This document shows positions 33,668-42,537 of a stretch of DNA of 64,000 nucleotides, piece by piece (position 1 is the stretch's first letter; each line of letters begins with the position of its first letter). Below the pieces are notes generated by a model. It saw only the letters and a list, made by a program, of their open reading frames with translations, ran no database searches and had not been told where the DNA came from. A program made the translations under genes and the position numbers. Source of the DNA: Salinicoccus sesuvii (GTDB taxonomy: Bacteria > Bacillota > Bacilli > Staphylococcales > Salinicoccaceae); the NCBI RefSeq assembly GCF_042648145.1, contig NZ_JBHRWV010000008.1, positions 186,001-250,000 of the forward strand, written 5' to 3'.

Positions 33668-36600
33668 GCCAGTCGACCTCCTTCATTTTTCTTACTGCGA
33701 CATAGACATCCCGCTGGTTACCGATTGGGCCGTAGTAGTTGAAACCGTAGCTCAACTGTCCGTAGCCCCCCACCATCTGTGTCGGTTTGAGATGGATTCT
33801 TGTTGGGGCATTGTGGCTGCCTCCGCGAGTATCCGTAATCTCGGAACCCGGCATTTCGATGTGTTTGTCCTGTGCGTGGTACATGAACATCGTGCCTTTA
33901 GGCATCCTATGAGAAACAACCGCGCGTGCATTGACGACACCGTTACGGTTGTATACTTCAAGCCAGTCATTGTCGTTGATATCATGCGCTTTTGCATCAA
34001 GTTTCGACAACCATACCGTCGGACCCCCTCTAAAGAGCGTCAGCATATGCAGATTGTCCTGGTATGTGGAGTGAATATTCCATTTGCCGTGCGGTGTCAG
34101 ATACCTGAGCACCAGACTATCGACGCCACCTTTTATCTTCTTATCACGCGTACCGAATACCATCGGCGGTAAAGTCGGCTTATACACCGGCAATGCTTCA
34201 CCGTACTGGAGGAACATATCGTGATCGATATAGAATGACTGGCGTCCTGTGAGCGTTCTGAACGGCACTTGCTTCTCTATATTTATCGTGAATGGACTAT
34301 ACCTTTTACCAGGTTGATTGTAGCCCTGGAATACGGCGGTCGGAATGACTTCCCTTGGTTGCGATGTAATGTTTTTAAAAGTAATCTTCTCATGTGTACG
34401 GTCTGCTGATATGTCCTGAAGTTGCATTCCTGTCTGCTCTTCCAGATTCTCGTAGGACTTCTTTGAGACTTCACCATTTGAGCAGGAGGCAACATGAAGA
34501 ATGACATCTGCTACATTTCTCGCTGTGCCCATGACAGGCAAACCATTTTTTACGGTGTCGTCAGTGTATACGCCAAGCATCGATTTCAGTTCTTCGTACT
34601 GCTTCGATACATTGAATGCAACCCCATGGGCACCGATTTTATTTTTAAACAGTGGGCCGGCTGTGATGAACTTGTCGAAGATCGCAGTAAAGTCGCGCTC
34701 GACCACTTTCATTGCCGGCATGGTGCGTCCCGGAACTGCCTCAATTTCTCCTTTAGACCAGTCCTTCACCTGACCGAGCGGCTGGGAGATTTCCTGCTTT
34801 GTATCGTGTGCCAATGGAGAAGCCACAAGGTCCTTGTGTGTACCAGGCAAGTGCATTTCTGCCATGCCACTGAACCGCTTCGCTAGATCTTTAAATATAT
34901 TCCAGTCCGATTTCGACTCCCACAGCGGATTGACCGCCGGATTGAATGGATGGATGAATGGGTGCATATCAGTACTTGAGATATCGTGCTTTTCATACCA
35001 TGTTGCTGTTGGCAGAATGATATCCGCATAAATTGGGGTTGCCGTCATCCTGAAATCTATCGCGACCATCAGATCAAGTTTGCCTTCGACATCTTCACGC
35101 CATTCGATTTCTTCCGGTACAAATGTGTCGTTTGGTGATGCCAGAAGACCACTTTTCGCACCGAGTAAATGCTTCATAAAATACTCTTGGCCTTTGGCGG
35201 AGGAAGAAATCAGATTGGAGCGCCAGACAAAGAGTGTCTTCGGATGATTTTCTTTGGCACCTGGATCTTCAATCGCAAACTTCGTCTCTTTGTCTTTTAG
35301 CTGTTTAACTGCGAGATCAACGATGGCGGCATCGGAATCGTCGCCCTTTGCTGCGGCTTCCTTGGCAAAATCGAGACTGCTCTTGTTGAACTGTGGATAA
35401 CTCGGTAGCCACCCCAGACGTGCAGCAAGTACGTTATAATCGGCAGGGTGTTTGTAATCAATCTTTTCTGCCGTCGGTGATTGCAGTGTATCCGCCCCTG
35501 CCTCTTCATACCGCCATTGCTCTGTGGCAAAGTAGAACCAGCTTGTTGCGTTCTGCTGACGCGGTGGTGCTTGCCAGTCTTTGGCGAATGCCACGTGACC
35601 CCAACCTTCGTATGGCCGTACTTTCTCTTGACCCACATAATGTGCCCAGCCACCACCATTCTTGCCTTGACAGCCACACAACATAACAAGGTTGAGTATG
35701 GCTCTATATATAGTGTCGGAATTAAACCAGTGGTTGATCCCAGCGCCCATGATGATCATGGAGCGTCCATTTGTATCTACTGCATTCTGCGCAAATTCGC
35801 GGGCGATTTGGACAACCAGCGACTGTTTGACACCTGTAATTGTCTCTTGCCACGCCGGTGTATAGATGCAGGATACATCATCGTAGCCAGAGGCTTCATT
35901 TTCAGTGCCGTAGCGGTTGACGCCGTACTGGCTCAGCATAAGGTCGTGGATAGTGGCGACAAATTTTTCCGTACCATCGGCAAGCCTTACTTTTCTGGCA
36001 GCGATTGGTCGTCTGAATATACTGTTGCCGGCATTGTCAAAGTAAGGAAATGCAATTTCAACAATTTCCGACGCCTCTCCCTCGACGGTCAGGGCAGGAT
36101 CGATTGCGGACCCATCCTCTCGTTCCAGTGTCAGGTTCCACTTCTTCCCCTCTTCCCAGCGTTGTCCCATGGTACCGTTTGGCGCGAGAATCTCGTCAGT
36201 ATTAGCATCCAAAATGACGGGTTTCCATTCAGCATGCTCGGACTCTAGTCCAATATCGCTCTCTCTTAGGAAACGACCAGCTTTTAGCGTATCGTCAAAT
36301 GTATCCAGCATAATGAGAAATGGCATATCCGTGAACCGCTTCGCATAATCGATAAACATCGGTTCCTGCCTCTGATGATAGAATTCATCTAAGATGACAT
36401 GAGTCATTCCCTGCGCCAGCGCAGCATCTGTTCCCGGATTCGGTGCCAGCCAGTTATCAGCAAATTTCACATTCTCGGCATAATCCGGAGCGACCGAAAC
36501 AATCTTTGTCCCTTTGTACCTGACTTCTGTCATGAAATGCGCATCTGGTGTTCGTGTCAATGGCACATTCGAGCCCCACATCATCAAATAGTTGGCATTA

Positions 36601-37328
36601 TACCAGTCTGCCGATTCCGGTACATCCGTCTGCTCCCCCCATATTTGCGGCGAAGCGTTGGGGAGATCGGCATACCAGTCGTAGAAGCTGAGCATCTCGC
36701 CACCGAGCAGAGAGATAAATCTTGACCCTGCTGCATAGCTAATCATGCTCATGGCAGGAATCGGGGTAAAGCCTGCAATGCGATCCGGGCCATATTTTTT
36801 AATTGTATAGATAAGCTGAGCGGCAATCAGTTGGGTGGCATCTTTCCATGTCACACGTACATGGCCACCCATGCCACGGGCTTTTTTATATGAGGCGGCC
36901 TTCTCTTCGTCCTCGACAATGCTTGCCCATGCTTTAATCGGATCACCCTCTTCTTCCAAGGCCGCACGCCACAGACGCCACAATTTTCCTCGCATATATG
37001 GAAATTTGATACGCATCGGACTGTATTCATACCATGAAAACGAAGCACCGCGCGGGCACCCCCTTGGTTCATATTCAGGCATGTCCGGGCCGCAGGATGG
37101 GTAGTCGGTTTGCTGGTTCTCCCAGGTGATGATGCCGTTTTTGACAAATACTTTCCATGAGCAGGAACCTGTGCAGTTAACACCATGAGTTGTTCTGACA
37201 ACCTTATCATGGCTCCAACGCTGTCGGTACATCTTCTCCCATTCCCTGCTTTTCTCTTCCATTATTGACCAGTTGCCGTTGAATTTTTCTGTCGATTTGA
37301 AAAATTTCAGGCCGAACAATTTTTCCAT
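33657..37328 (-). CDS. narG: NarG, nitrate reductase alpha subunit
   Basis: 1223 aa, the molybdenum catalytic subunit that reduces nitrate to nitrite on the cytoplasmic face. The N-terminus carries HGVNCTGSCSWKVFVKNG for the FS0 cluster, followed by YPSCGPDMPEYEPRGCPRGASFSWYEYSP. MMWGSNVPLTRTPDAHF and IMGAGINHWFNSDTIYRA lie at the cofactor site. I start at the ATG at 37328 (MEKLFGLKFFK), which has ATAGGAG at good spacing and matches staphylococcal NarG; an upstream in-frame ATG adds 15 residues without homology. There is no twin-arginine signal, as usual for cytoplasm-facing Nar. Confidence 0.97.
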   Translation of the reverse strand: MEKLFGLKFFKSTEKFNGNWSIMEEKSREWEKMYRQRWSHDKVVRTTHGVNCTGSCSWKVFVKNGIITWENQQTDYPSCGPDMPEYEPRGCPRGASFSWYEYSPMRIKFPYMRGKLWRLWRAALEEEGDPIKAWASIVEDEEKAASYKKARGMGGHVRVTWKDATQLIAAQLIYTIKKYGPDRIAGFTPIPAMSMISYAAGSRFISLLGGEMLSFYDWYADLPNASPQIWGEQTDVPESADWYNANYLMMWGSNVPLTRTPDAHFMTEVRYKGTKIVSVAPDYAENVKFADNWLAPNPGTDAALAQGMTHVILDEFYHQRQEPMFIDYAKRFTDMPFLIMLDTFDDTLKAGRFLRESDIGLESEHAEWKPVILDANTDEILAPNGTMGQRWEEGKKWNLTLEREDGSAIDPALTVEGEASEIVEIAFPYFDNAGNSIFRRPIAARKVRLADGTEKFVATIHDLMLSQYGVNRYGTENEASGYDDVSCIYTPAWQETITGVKQSLVVQIAREFAQNAVDTNGRSMIIMGAGINHWFNSDTIYRAILNLVMLCGCQGKNGGGWAHYVGQEKVRPYEGWGHVAFAKDWQAPPRQQNATSWFYFATEQWRYEEAGADTLQSPTAEKIDYKHPADYNVLAARLGWLPSYPQFNKSSLDFAKEAAAKGDDSDAAIVDLAVKQLKDKETKFAIEDPGAKENHPKTLFVWRSNLISSSAKGQEYFMKHLLGAKSGLLASPNDTFVPEEIEWREDVEGKLDLMVAIDFRMTATPIYADIILPTATWYEKHDISSTDMHPFIHPFNPAVNPLWESKSDWNIFKDLAKRFSGMAEMHLPGTHKDLVASPLAHDTKQEISQPLGQVKDWSKGEIEAVPGRTMPAMKVVERDFTAIFDKFITAGPLFKNKIGAHGVAFNVSKQYEELKSMLGVYTDDTVKNGLPVMGTARNVADVILHVASCSNGEVSKKSYENLEEQTGMQLQDISADRTHEKITFKNITSQPREVIPTAVFQGYNQPGKRYSPFTINIEKQVPFRTLTGRQSFYIDHDMFLQYGEALPVYKPTLPPMVFGTRDKKIKGGVDSLVLRYLTPHGKWNIHSTYQDNLHMLTLFRGGPTVWLSKLDAKAHDINDNDWLEVYNRNGVVNARAVVSHRMPKGTMFMYHAQDKHIEMPGSEITDTRGGSHNAPTRIHLKPTQMVGGYGQLSYGFNYYGPIGNQRDVYVAVRKMKEVDWLED

Positions 37329-37375
37329 CTGTGCCACTCCTATCAGATTATCTGCTGTATCTTTGAGATACATCC

Positions 37376-37419
37376 ATTATCTGCCTGACACCGATGGAAA
37401 GATATTAGGGAAATTCCTA
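37376..37419 (-). promoter_or_regulatory. narG promoter with NreC-type dyad
   Basis: TAGGG-AAAT-TCCTA (37406-37419) resembles the NreC dyad. GATAAT on the minus strand at 37376-37381 is a fitting -10, 34 bases centre-to-centre from the dyad. The dyad is 78-91 bases upstream of the narG start, almost the same as at narT. Confidence 0.72.
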
Positions 37420-37427
37420 CTTTTATC

Positions 37428-37458
37428 ACATACTTCCGAAAGTTTGTGACAAGTATGT
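37428..37458. promoter_or_regulatory. Inverted repeat between narG and phoP
   Basis: Perfect 8-bp arms ACATACTT/AAGTATGT separated by 15 bases. It is centred about 48 bases upstream of the phoP -10 and about 30 bases from the NreC dyad. The owner is unknown. Confidence 0.4.
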
Positions 37459-37485
37459 AAAGTTTATAAATTTTCCGTTTGTGTA

Positions 37486-37494
37486 TGGTAAAAT
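37486..37494 (+). promoter_or_regulatory. Extended -10 element for phoPR
   Basis: TGGTAAAAT (TG-N-TAAAAT) 57 bases upstream of the phoP start, without a clear -35. Confidence 0.5.
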
Positions 37495-37550
37495 GTAACG
37501 GCTAACATATACTCGATTGACTGAGTGATAAATGAAAGGGAGTTATTATT

Positions 37551-38252
37551 TTGTATAAAATCCTCGTTGTTGATGACGAACCCTCTATTGTGACACTTAT
37601 AAAATTCAACCTTGAAAATGCAGGTTACGAAGTGATGACAGCGGCGGATGGACGACAGGGGCTGGATATTGCTCTGACCGAAAAGCCAGACCTGATTGTC
37701 TTGGACTTAATGCTACCCGGCATGGATGGCATGGATGTCTGTAAAAAGCTGAGGCAGGAGAAGATGGATACACCGATACTGATGTTGACGGCTAAAGACG
37801 AAGAATTCGATAAGATTCTTGGCCTCGAACTCGGTGCAGATGATTATATGACAAAACCTTTTAGTCCAAGAGAAGTTGTCGCACGTGTCAAGGCGATACT
37901 GAGAAGGACACAGGTAACGAAACCGGATGGAGTGGAAGACTCTACCGTCATGCACCTTGGCGAGCTTGAGATTCGCACAGATACTTACGATGTCTATGCA
38001 AGAGGTAAACAGCTTGTGCTTACACCAAAGGAATATGAGCTTCTTCTGTACCTTGCCAATCATAAGAATAAGGTACTCAGTCGGGACCAATTACTGAATG
38101 GGGTATGGGATTTCCACTATGACGGAGATACAAGAATCGTCGATGTACATATCAGTCACCTCCGTGAGAAGATTGAAGCAGACACAAAGCGACCGACGTA
38201 TATTAGAACCATACGCGGATTCGGCTACAAACTTGAGGTCCCCGCTGAATGA
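37551..38252 (+). CDS. phoP: PhoP, OmpR-type response regulator (phosphate)
   Basis: 233 aa: receiver domain with DD at 8-9, phospho-acceptor D52 (LIVLDLMLPGMDG) and K in MLTAKDEEFDK. A winged-helix domain follows (LTPKEYELLLYL, VDVHISHLREKI, IRTIRGFGYKLE). The segment GLELGADDYMTKPFSPREVVARVKAILRR matches staphylococcal PhoP. The start is TTG with AAAGGGA 9 bases upstream. It overlaps phoR by four bases. Assignment to PhoP rests on similarity and on the partner kinase layout. Confidence 0.88.
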   Translation: MYKILVVDDEPSIVTLIKFNLENAGYEVMTAADGRQGLDIALTEKPDLIVLDLMLPGMDGMDVCKKLRQEKMDTPILMLTAKDEEFDKILGLELGADDYMTKPFSPREVVARVKAILRRTQVTKPDGVEDSTVMHLGELEIRTDTYDVYARGKQLVLTPKEYELLLYLANHKNKVLSRDQLLNGVWDFHYDGDTRIVDVHISHLREKIEADTKRPTYIRTIRGFGYKLEVPAE

Positions 38253-40030
38253 AACGGCTGTGGTCCAGGATAGCCCTCTCCTTTTTCATCCTGATCCTGA
38301 CACTCGTCATCGTACTATGGTTTTTCTTGACTGCGATCATCAAAGACGCCTATACGGAGATGACCCGCGATCATCTGGTCGAAAATGGCCAGATGGTTTC
38401 GCAATTGATCGCGACCTCCAACAACTTTAACGACCCAGAAGCACTACAAGGACTAATCCAGCAATTCAACCAGCCGATTGAAATGCGGTATACAGTTGTA
38501 GACGAAGAAGGTGTCGTACTTGCAGACTCAGAAAACGACCCCTCAACGATGAATAACCATATCAATAGGCCCGAAATCCAAGCGGTCATCCGCAATGGCA
38601 GTGCACTGGGCGAATCCGTACGTTACAGTACAACCGAGCAAATCAATATGATGTACGTTGCACTGCCGATCATCGAACAAAACGAGACAGTGGGTGCCAT
38701 CAGAACCTCATTGTCACTTAGTGTGGTTGATGAGGCTCTGTCCAGACTTTGGGTCAGCCTGTCGATTGTGCTTGGAATAATGTTCCTCATCTCCGGAGTA
38801 GCAAGCGCAATGCTTGCAAGAAGCATCATGAGACCCATCGATAATATTATGGATGCGACGTACCGTTTGCGGGAGAAGGATTACAGCAGCAGGGTAAATG
38901 CTCCTTCCAAAGGAGAGTTCGGCGATCTTTCTCTCTCCATCAATTCACTAGCTGCAAGTCTACAAAAGCAGATGAAGGAAATCGAGGAGAATGAGCAGCA
39001 GTTAACCAGTATCATCTCGAATATGGTCAGTGGTGTTATGCTGATTAACGAGGAGGGCAGGGTCGTCTTATTAAACTCCGCAATGGAACGATTCCTTTCG
39101 CAGCACAAAGACAATATCGTCGGACAGGCCTATGAAAAGGCCGGTGAACGCTTTGCACTCAGCCCACACATAAAATCAGTTCTGGAAAATGGTCTTAAGG
39201 TACATGAAGAAGTCCATTCGTATTTCCCTGAAGAGCGCGTGATGGATGCCCATCTAGCCCCCTACTATGGACAAGGTTGGCAACAGAAAGGTGTCATTGT
39301 GGTCCTGCACGATATTACGAATATTAAGAGGCTTGAGAAGATGCGTAGCGATTTTGTGGCCAATGTATCGCACGAATTGAAAACACCCGTAACTTCTGTC
39401 AGTGGCTTTTCTGAAACACTGCTCAGTGGTGAAGTGACAGATGAAGCAACAAAGAAGCAGTTCTTGCAAATAATATACGATGAAAGCCAGAGGCTTAACA
39501 GGTTGATTAGCGATTTGCTGCACCTTTCGAAGATTGAGAAAAAAGAGATGCCACTTGATCTTGAAGTCGTCGATATGACTGGTCTCGTCCATGAAGTGGC
39601 CAAGACGCTACGGAACGCAGTAGAAAATAAGAAGACACATTTGACCCTACCTGAAGTATCCAAGAAAATTTATCTTCAAGGAGATCAGGATCGTATTAGA
39701 CAAATCATTCTCAATCTACTTGGCAATGCCGTCAATTACACGGCTGAAGGAGGTCACGTTGATATTTCCCTTAAGGAAAACATCAATACAGTCCGCTTGG
39801 TTGTAAAAGACGACGGCATCGGCATACCGGAGGAAAGTCTACCAAGAATTTTCGAGAGGTTCTATCGCGTTGATAAAGCGAGGGCGCGTCATTCCGGCGG
39901 AACAGGCCTCGGGCTCGCCATAGTGAAGCACCTGATAGAATCGCATCACGGTGAAATAGAAATAGAGAGCAGAGAAGGTGAAGGCACAAAAATCACTGTT
40001 ACGTTCCCGAAAGACCAAAATGCGGATTAA
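38249..40030 (+). CDS. phoR: PhoR, sensor histidine kinase
   Basis: 593-aa membrane kinase: TM1 (about 10-30), an extracytoplasmic sensor domain (31-165), TM2 (about 166-190), HAMP (190-245), a PAS domain (250-355), HisKA with phospho-His at about 375 (FVANVSHELKTPVTS), and HATPase with the N, G1 and G2 boxes (LNLLGNAVNYT, VKDDGIGIP, GTGLGLAIVK). It is the usual size and order for PhoR. The ATG overlaps the phoP stop (ATGA). Confidence 0.88.
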   Translation: MKRLWSRIALSFFILILTLVIVLWFFLTAIIKDAYTEMTRDHLVENGQMVSQLIATSNNFNDPEALQGLIQQFNQPIEMRYTVVDEEGVVLADSENDPSTMNNHINRPEIQAVIRNGSALGESVRYSTTEQINMMYVALPIIEQNETVGAIRTSLSLSVVDEALSRLWVSLSIVLGIMFLISGVASAMLARSIMRPIDNIMDATYRLREKDYSSRVNAPSKGEFGDLSLSINSLAASLQKQMKEIEENEQQLTSIISNMVSGVMLINEEGRVVLLNSAMERFLSQHKDNIVGQAYEKAGERFALSPHIKSVLENGLKVHEEVHSYFPEERVMDAHLAPYYGQGWQQKGVIVVLHDITNIKRLEKMRSDFVANVSHELKTPVTSVSGFSETLLSGEVTDEATKKQFLQIIYDESQRLNRLISDLLHLSKIEKKEMPLDLEVVDMTGLVHEVAKTLRNAVENKKTHLTLPEVSKKIYLQGDQDRIRQIILNLLGNAVNYTAEGGHVDISLKENINTVRLVVKDDGIGIPEESLPRIFERFYRVDKARARHSGGTGLGLAIVKHLIESHHGEIEIESREGEGTKITVTFPKDQNAD

Positions 40031-40036
40031 TTCTTT

Positions 40037-40084
40037 TAAAACGGCGGGGCTGGCTCCATTTATGGAGCCAGCCCCGCCGTTTTA
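40037..40084. terminator. Strong bidirectional terminator between phoR and scdA
   Basis: A 23-bp perfect GC-rich stem (TAAAACGGCGGGGCTGGCTCC... and complement) with almost no loop and T-runs on both strands. Confidence 0.9.
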
Positions 40085-40094
40085 TTCGGGATTC

Positions 40095-40781
40095 TCAGTT
40101 GTAGTGCCTCTCCCGCATCCTTTTAAATAAAATATTGTTTTCGAGATGAACGTGATCCAAAGTATCCTTCTCTAGTTTCTCCAGTCTTCTATACACGAGC
40201 CTGATTGTACCGGAAGCCTCGTCCGAAGGTGTATAGTCGTTGGTCATATCGCGCAGTCTCCAGAAAGCTTCTGCGGCGTTCCGGTGCTCGTCTTCAAGTT
40301 CTGTGATGTGGGGTTTGAGTGCTTCTTTTTTATTCTCGGACGGATCCTCCAAAAAGGAACCGAGCATCGGGAAGATATTTTCGTCCTCATCACGGGTATG
40401 ATCCAGCAGTGCAGTCTTAAGATTAAGGAATATATCCTCGACCATTTCGAGTTCACCATCCTCTTTGACCATTTTCTCAGTATAGGATTCTAGAATTGGC
40501 AATTCATCTTTTAGGTCTTCATGATATTTCCTTTGGATGTAACTTATTATGCTCTGTTCATCCATATATTTAATATCGATGCCGTCTTGGTTTTCAGTTC
40601 CCATACCGTTAATTTCATAGAGTAGATTATCCAGTGATAGCTGATGAACCTGCGCAACTTCATCGAGGGTTCTATTACCATCGTTGGCAAAATCTATCCT
40701 CTGTTTCCTGAAAATGTCCCCGGATTTCGGAATTTCTGTTACGATATTACTAAGTGTCATCTGTCCTGTAATTGTCTTCAC
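40095..40781 (-). CDS. scdA: ScdA/RIC-type di-iron protein lacking the CCGG cysteines
   Basis: 228-aa protein of the family that repairs Fe-S clusters after nitrosative or oxidative damage. The C-terminal hemerythrin domain keeps its histidines and acids: KYHEDL near 86, LLDHTRDEDENIFP near 126, ELEDEHRNAAE near 162, LDHVHLENNILF near 209. The N-terminal DUF542 domain normally has FCCGG; here the same position reads F-A-N-D-G at residues 31-35, so both cysteines are gone. The surrounding sequence (IPKSGDIFRKQRIDF, NRTLDEVA) still aligns. Its neighbour phoPR is convergent. Confidence 0.88.
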   Translation of the reverse strand: MKTITGQMTLSNIVTEIPKSGDIFRKQRIDFANDGNRTLDEVAQVHQLSLDNLLYEINGMGTENQDGIDIKYMDEQSIISYIQRKYHEDLKDELPILESYTEKMVKEDGELEMVEDIFLNLKTALLDHTRDEDENIFPMLGSFLEDPSENKKEALKPHITELEDEHRNAAEAFWRLRDMTNDYTPSDEASGTIRLVYRRLEKLEKDTLDHVHLENNILFKRMRERHYN

Positions 40782-40850
40782 CCTACATTCCTCCTCATTA
40801 TTACTTCAATCATACCTTTATCACCGGGTATTCAAACGAATTTACCTACA

Positions 40851-40876
40851 GTTTAGTGAAAGTGTAGTGAGGGTAT
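40851..40876 (+). promoter_or_regulatory. Sigma-B promoter for the LEA-like gene
   Basis: GTTTAG, 14 bases, GGGTAT: identical hexamers and spacing to the promoter at 10772. It lies 42 bases before the ATG at 40918. Confidence 0.82.
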
Positions 40877-40917
40877 ATTATAATCATCCTATAACGAAGA
40901 TGCCGGAGGTTAAATGA

Positions 40918-41889
40918 ATGAATGATAAAGTGAAAAAGGCCGTAACGCTGCTACCTGTAGTACTCGTTCCCCTTTTCAACGAAAGAAACCGCATCAAGAA
41001 GCACCCTGATGTACAAAAACTCAGTAAAACATCGAACACCATTTACCATTCAGCAAAAGATAAAAGTACCAGTGCTGCGCAAACGGTAAAAAGTGCAAGT
41101 ACATCCACATACCAAACGGGTAGAAATGCCGTCTCTAAAGTAGGAGATGCTGTCGCCGATAGACGTACACAGCATGCTTACAAGAAAGAGCATAAGCAGT
41201 ATCAAAAAAACCTCCAACAAGAAGAAGCATTACTTAAGCAGTTTGAGAAAGAAAAGGAAAAGCATAGAAAACAGCGTTTAAAAGAGCAGGATCAGTCTGC
41301 AATACCTGTACCTAAAATCATGCAGTCAGATGCTGGGAAGAATGATAATGAAGATAAGTCACATGCAATGACAATAGATGATGCATATAAAGCAAGCGAA
41401 GTTAAGTCACCTGAAACAAAGGCCGAGATGAAATCGAATCCTGACAATCACGGTTTTGCCACAGAGTATAAAACCGACCAGTCAAGTAATCGTGCGAGTT
41501 TGACAGAAGAAGACGAAGCACGTCTGGAAATCGATGCTGTTGAACCGGAGCAAACAAACAATAATAACGAACAGGAGAGATTTGACCATATGGATCAAAA
41601 CATGAACTACTGGATTGACAATAAAGTAAAAGGGCATGAGACGGATAGTTATGAGAACGGAAAACTATTCACGAAGCATAAGAATAGATTGGATCCGAAA
41701 CATGCAGTGACGGCAAAGAAGAAAACAGAAAAGGAAGACTCTCTTTTTAACAGACATCGTGATCTACACGAAACAAAAATGACTGAAAAGGGGCGCAAGA
41801 CGGGTGAGTCTAGCGCAATAACGAAGTCTAAAAGACAGAAAAAACTGGAAAAGAAAATCGAAAAGCATAAGCAAAAGCAGTATAATTAA
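40918..41889 (+). CDS. Hydrophilic, LEA-like protein of unknown function
   Basis: 323 aa. After a short hydrophobic start (AVTLLPVVLVPLF, residues 8-20) the protein is almost entirely polar and very rich in K, E, Q, D and N. Residues about 40-85 (KDKSTSAAQTVKSAS..., AVSKVGDAVADRR) show amphipathic units of roughly 11 residues, as in LEA-type desiccation proteins. The middle is acidic and disordered-looking and the C-terminus strongly basic. AGGT-type site (GGAGGT) lies 8 bases before the ATG. A sigma-B promoter lies upstream. A role in osmotic or drying stress is inference; I do not recognise a named family. Confidence 0.75.
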   Translation: MNDKVKKAVTLLPVVLVPLFNERNRIKKHPDVQKLSKTSNTIYHSAKDKSTSAAQTVKSASTSTYQTGRNAVSKVGDAVADRRTQHAYKKEHKQYQKNLQQEEALLKQFEKEKEKHRKQRLKEQDQSAIPVPKIMQSDAGKNDNEDKSHAMTIDDAYKASEVKSPETKAEMKSNPDNHGFATEYKTDQSSNRASLTEEDEARLEIDAVEPEQTNNNNEQERFDHMDQNMNYWIDNKVKGHETDSYENGKLFTKHKNRLDPKHAVTAKKKTEKEDSLFNRHRDLHETKMTEKGRKTGESSAITKSKRQKKLEKKIEKHKQKQYN

Positions 41890-41933
41890 TCAATTCACTA
41901 TAACAGCCTTTAACAGAGGGAGGTATTACAAGA

Positions 41934-42497
41934 GTGAAGATTCGAAATGCTACCATTTTCTGCGGTTCCCGAAATGGCGATGACCCTGTCTACCAAGATC
42001 AGGCCTACGCACTTGGTGCATTACTTGCCGAAAAAAACATAGGCGTTGTGTTTGGAGGTGGTGCTGTCGGGCTTATGGGGACTGTAGCTGATGGCGCGCT
42101 CTCGAATGGAGGCAGTGTAACCGGTGTTATACCAAGGTTCTTGGTTGATAAGGAAATGGCCCATCCCGATGTTCAGCATATGGAGATCGTAGAAACGATG
42201 CATGAAAGAAAGGCAAGAATGGTAGCATTGGGCGACGTGATTATTACATTGCCTGGCGGGGTTGGCACCCTGGAAGAATTCTTCGAAGCTTTCACTTGGG
42301 GCCAGATTGGTCTAATAGAAAAACCCATCGGTCTGCTCGATGTCGACCATTTCTTCGATTCACTCTCACAACTTTTTAAGAAACTAATTACTGAAGGATT
42401 CCTTGAAGAGGAACATATGTCGCAACTTTTCATCAGTAGTGATCCCAGTGATATCCTAAGAAGTTTGGAAGCATTCGAGCCTACCGGATTTAAATAA
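41934..42497 (+). CDS. LOG-family nucleotide-ribose hydrolase (TIGR00730)
   Basis: 187-aa Rossmann-like protein with the family marker LPGGVGTLEEFFEAFTWGQIG (near residue 103) and FGGGAVGLMGTVADGAL near 40. Related enzymes release a base from nucleoside 5'-monophosphates (cytokinin riboside phosphoribohydrolase). The bacterial role is mostly unclear. The start is GTG with GAGGGAGG at good spacing. It lies 45 bases after the LEA-like gene and may share its stress promoter. Confidence 0.9.
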   Translation: MKIRNATIFCGSRNGDDPVYQDQAYALGALLAEKNIGVVFGGGAVGLMGTVADGALSNGGSVTGVIPRFLVDKEMAHPDVQHMEIVETMHERKARMVALGDVIITLPGGVGTLEEFFEAFTWGQIGLIEKPIGLLDVDHFFDSLSQLFKKLITEGFLEEEHMSQLFISSDPSDILRSLEAFEPTGFK

Positions 42498-42505
42498 TAA
42501 GACAC

Positions 42506-42537
42506 AAAAAACGGCGTCCCTAGGGACGCCGTTTTTT
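42506..42537. terminator. Bidirectional terminator
   Basis: Stem AAAAAACGGCGTCCC/GGGACGCCGTTTTTT with T-runs both ways, between the LOG gene and the convergent GNAT gene, whose stop codon lies within the stem. Confidence 0.9.

Noticed and set aside
37443..37455. Rex (NADH-sensing) site between narG and phoP
   Set aside because: Only one half of the TTGTGAA-N4-TTCACAA dyad is approximated.
40095..40781. scdA as a frameshifted or truncated pseudogene
   Set aside because: The frame is full-length with all hemerythrin residues; only the two cysteines differ.
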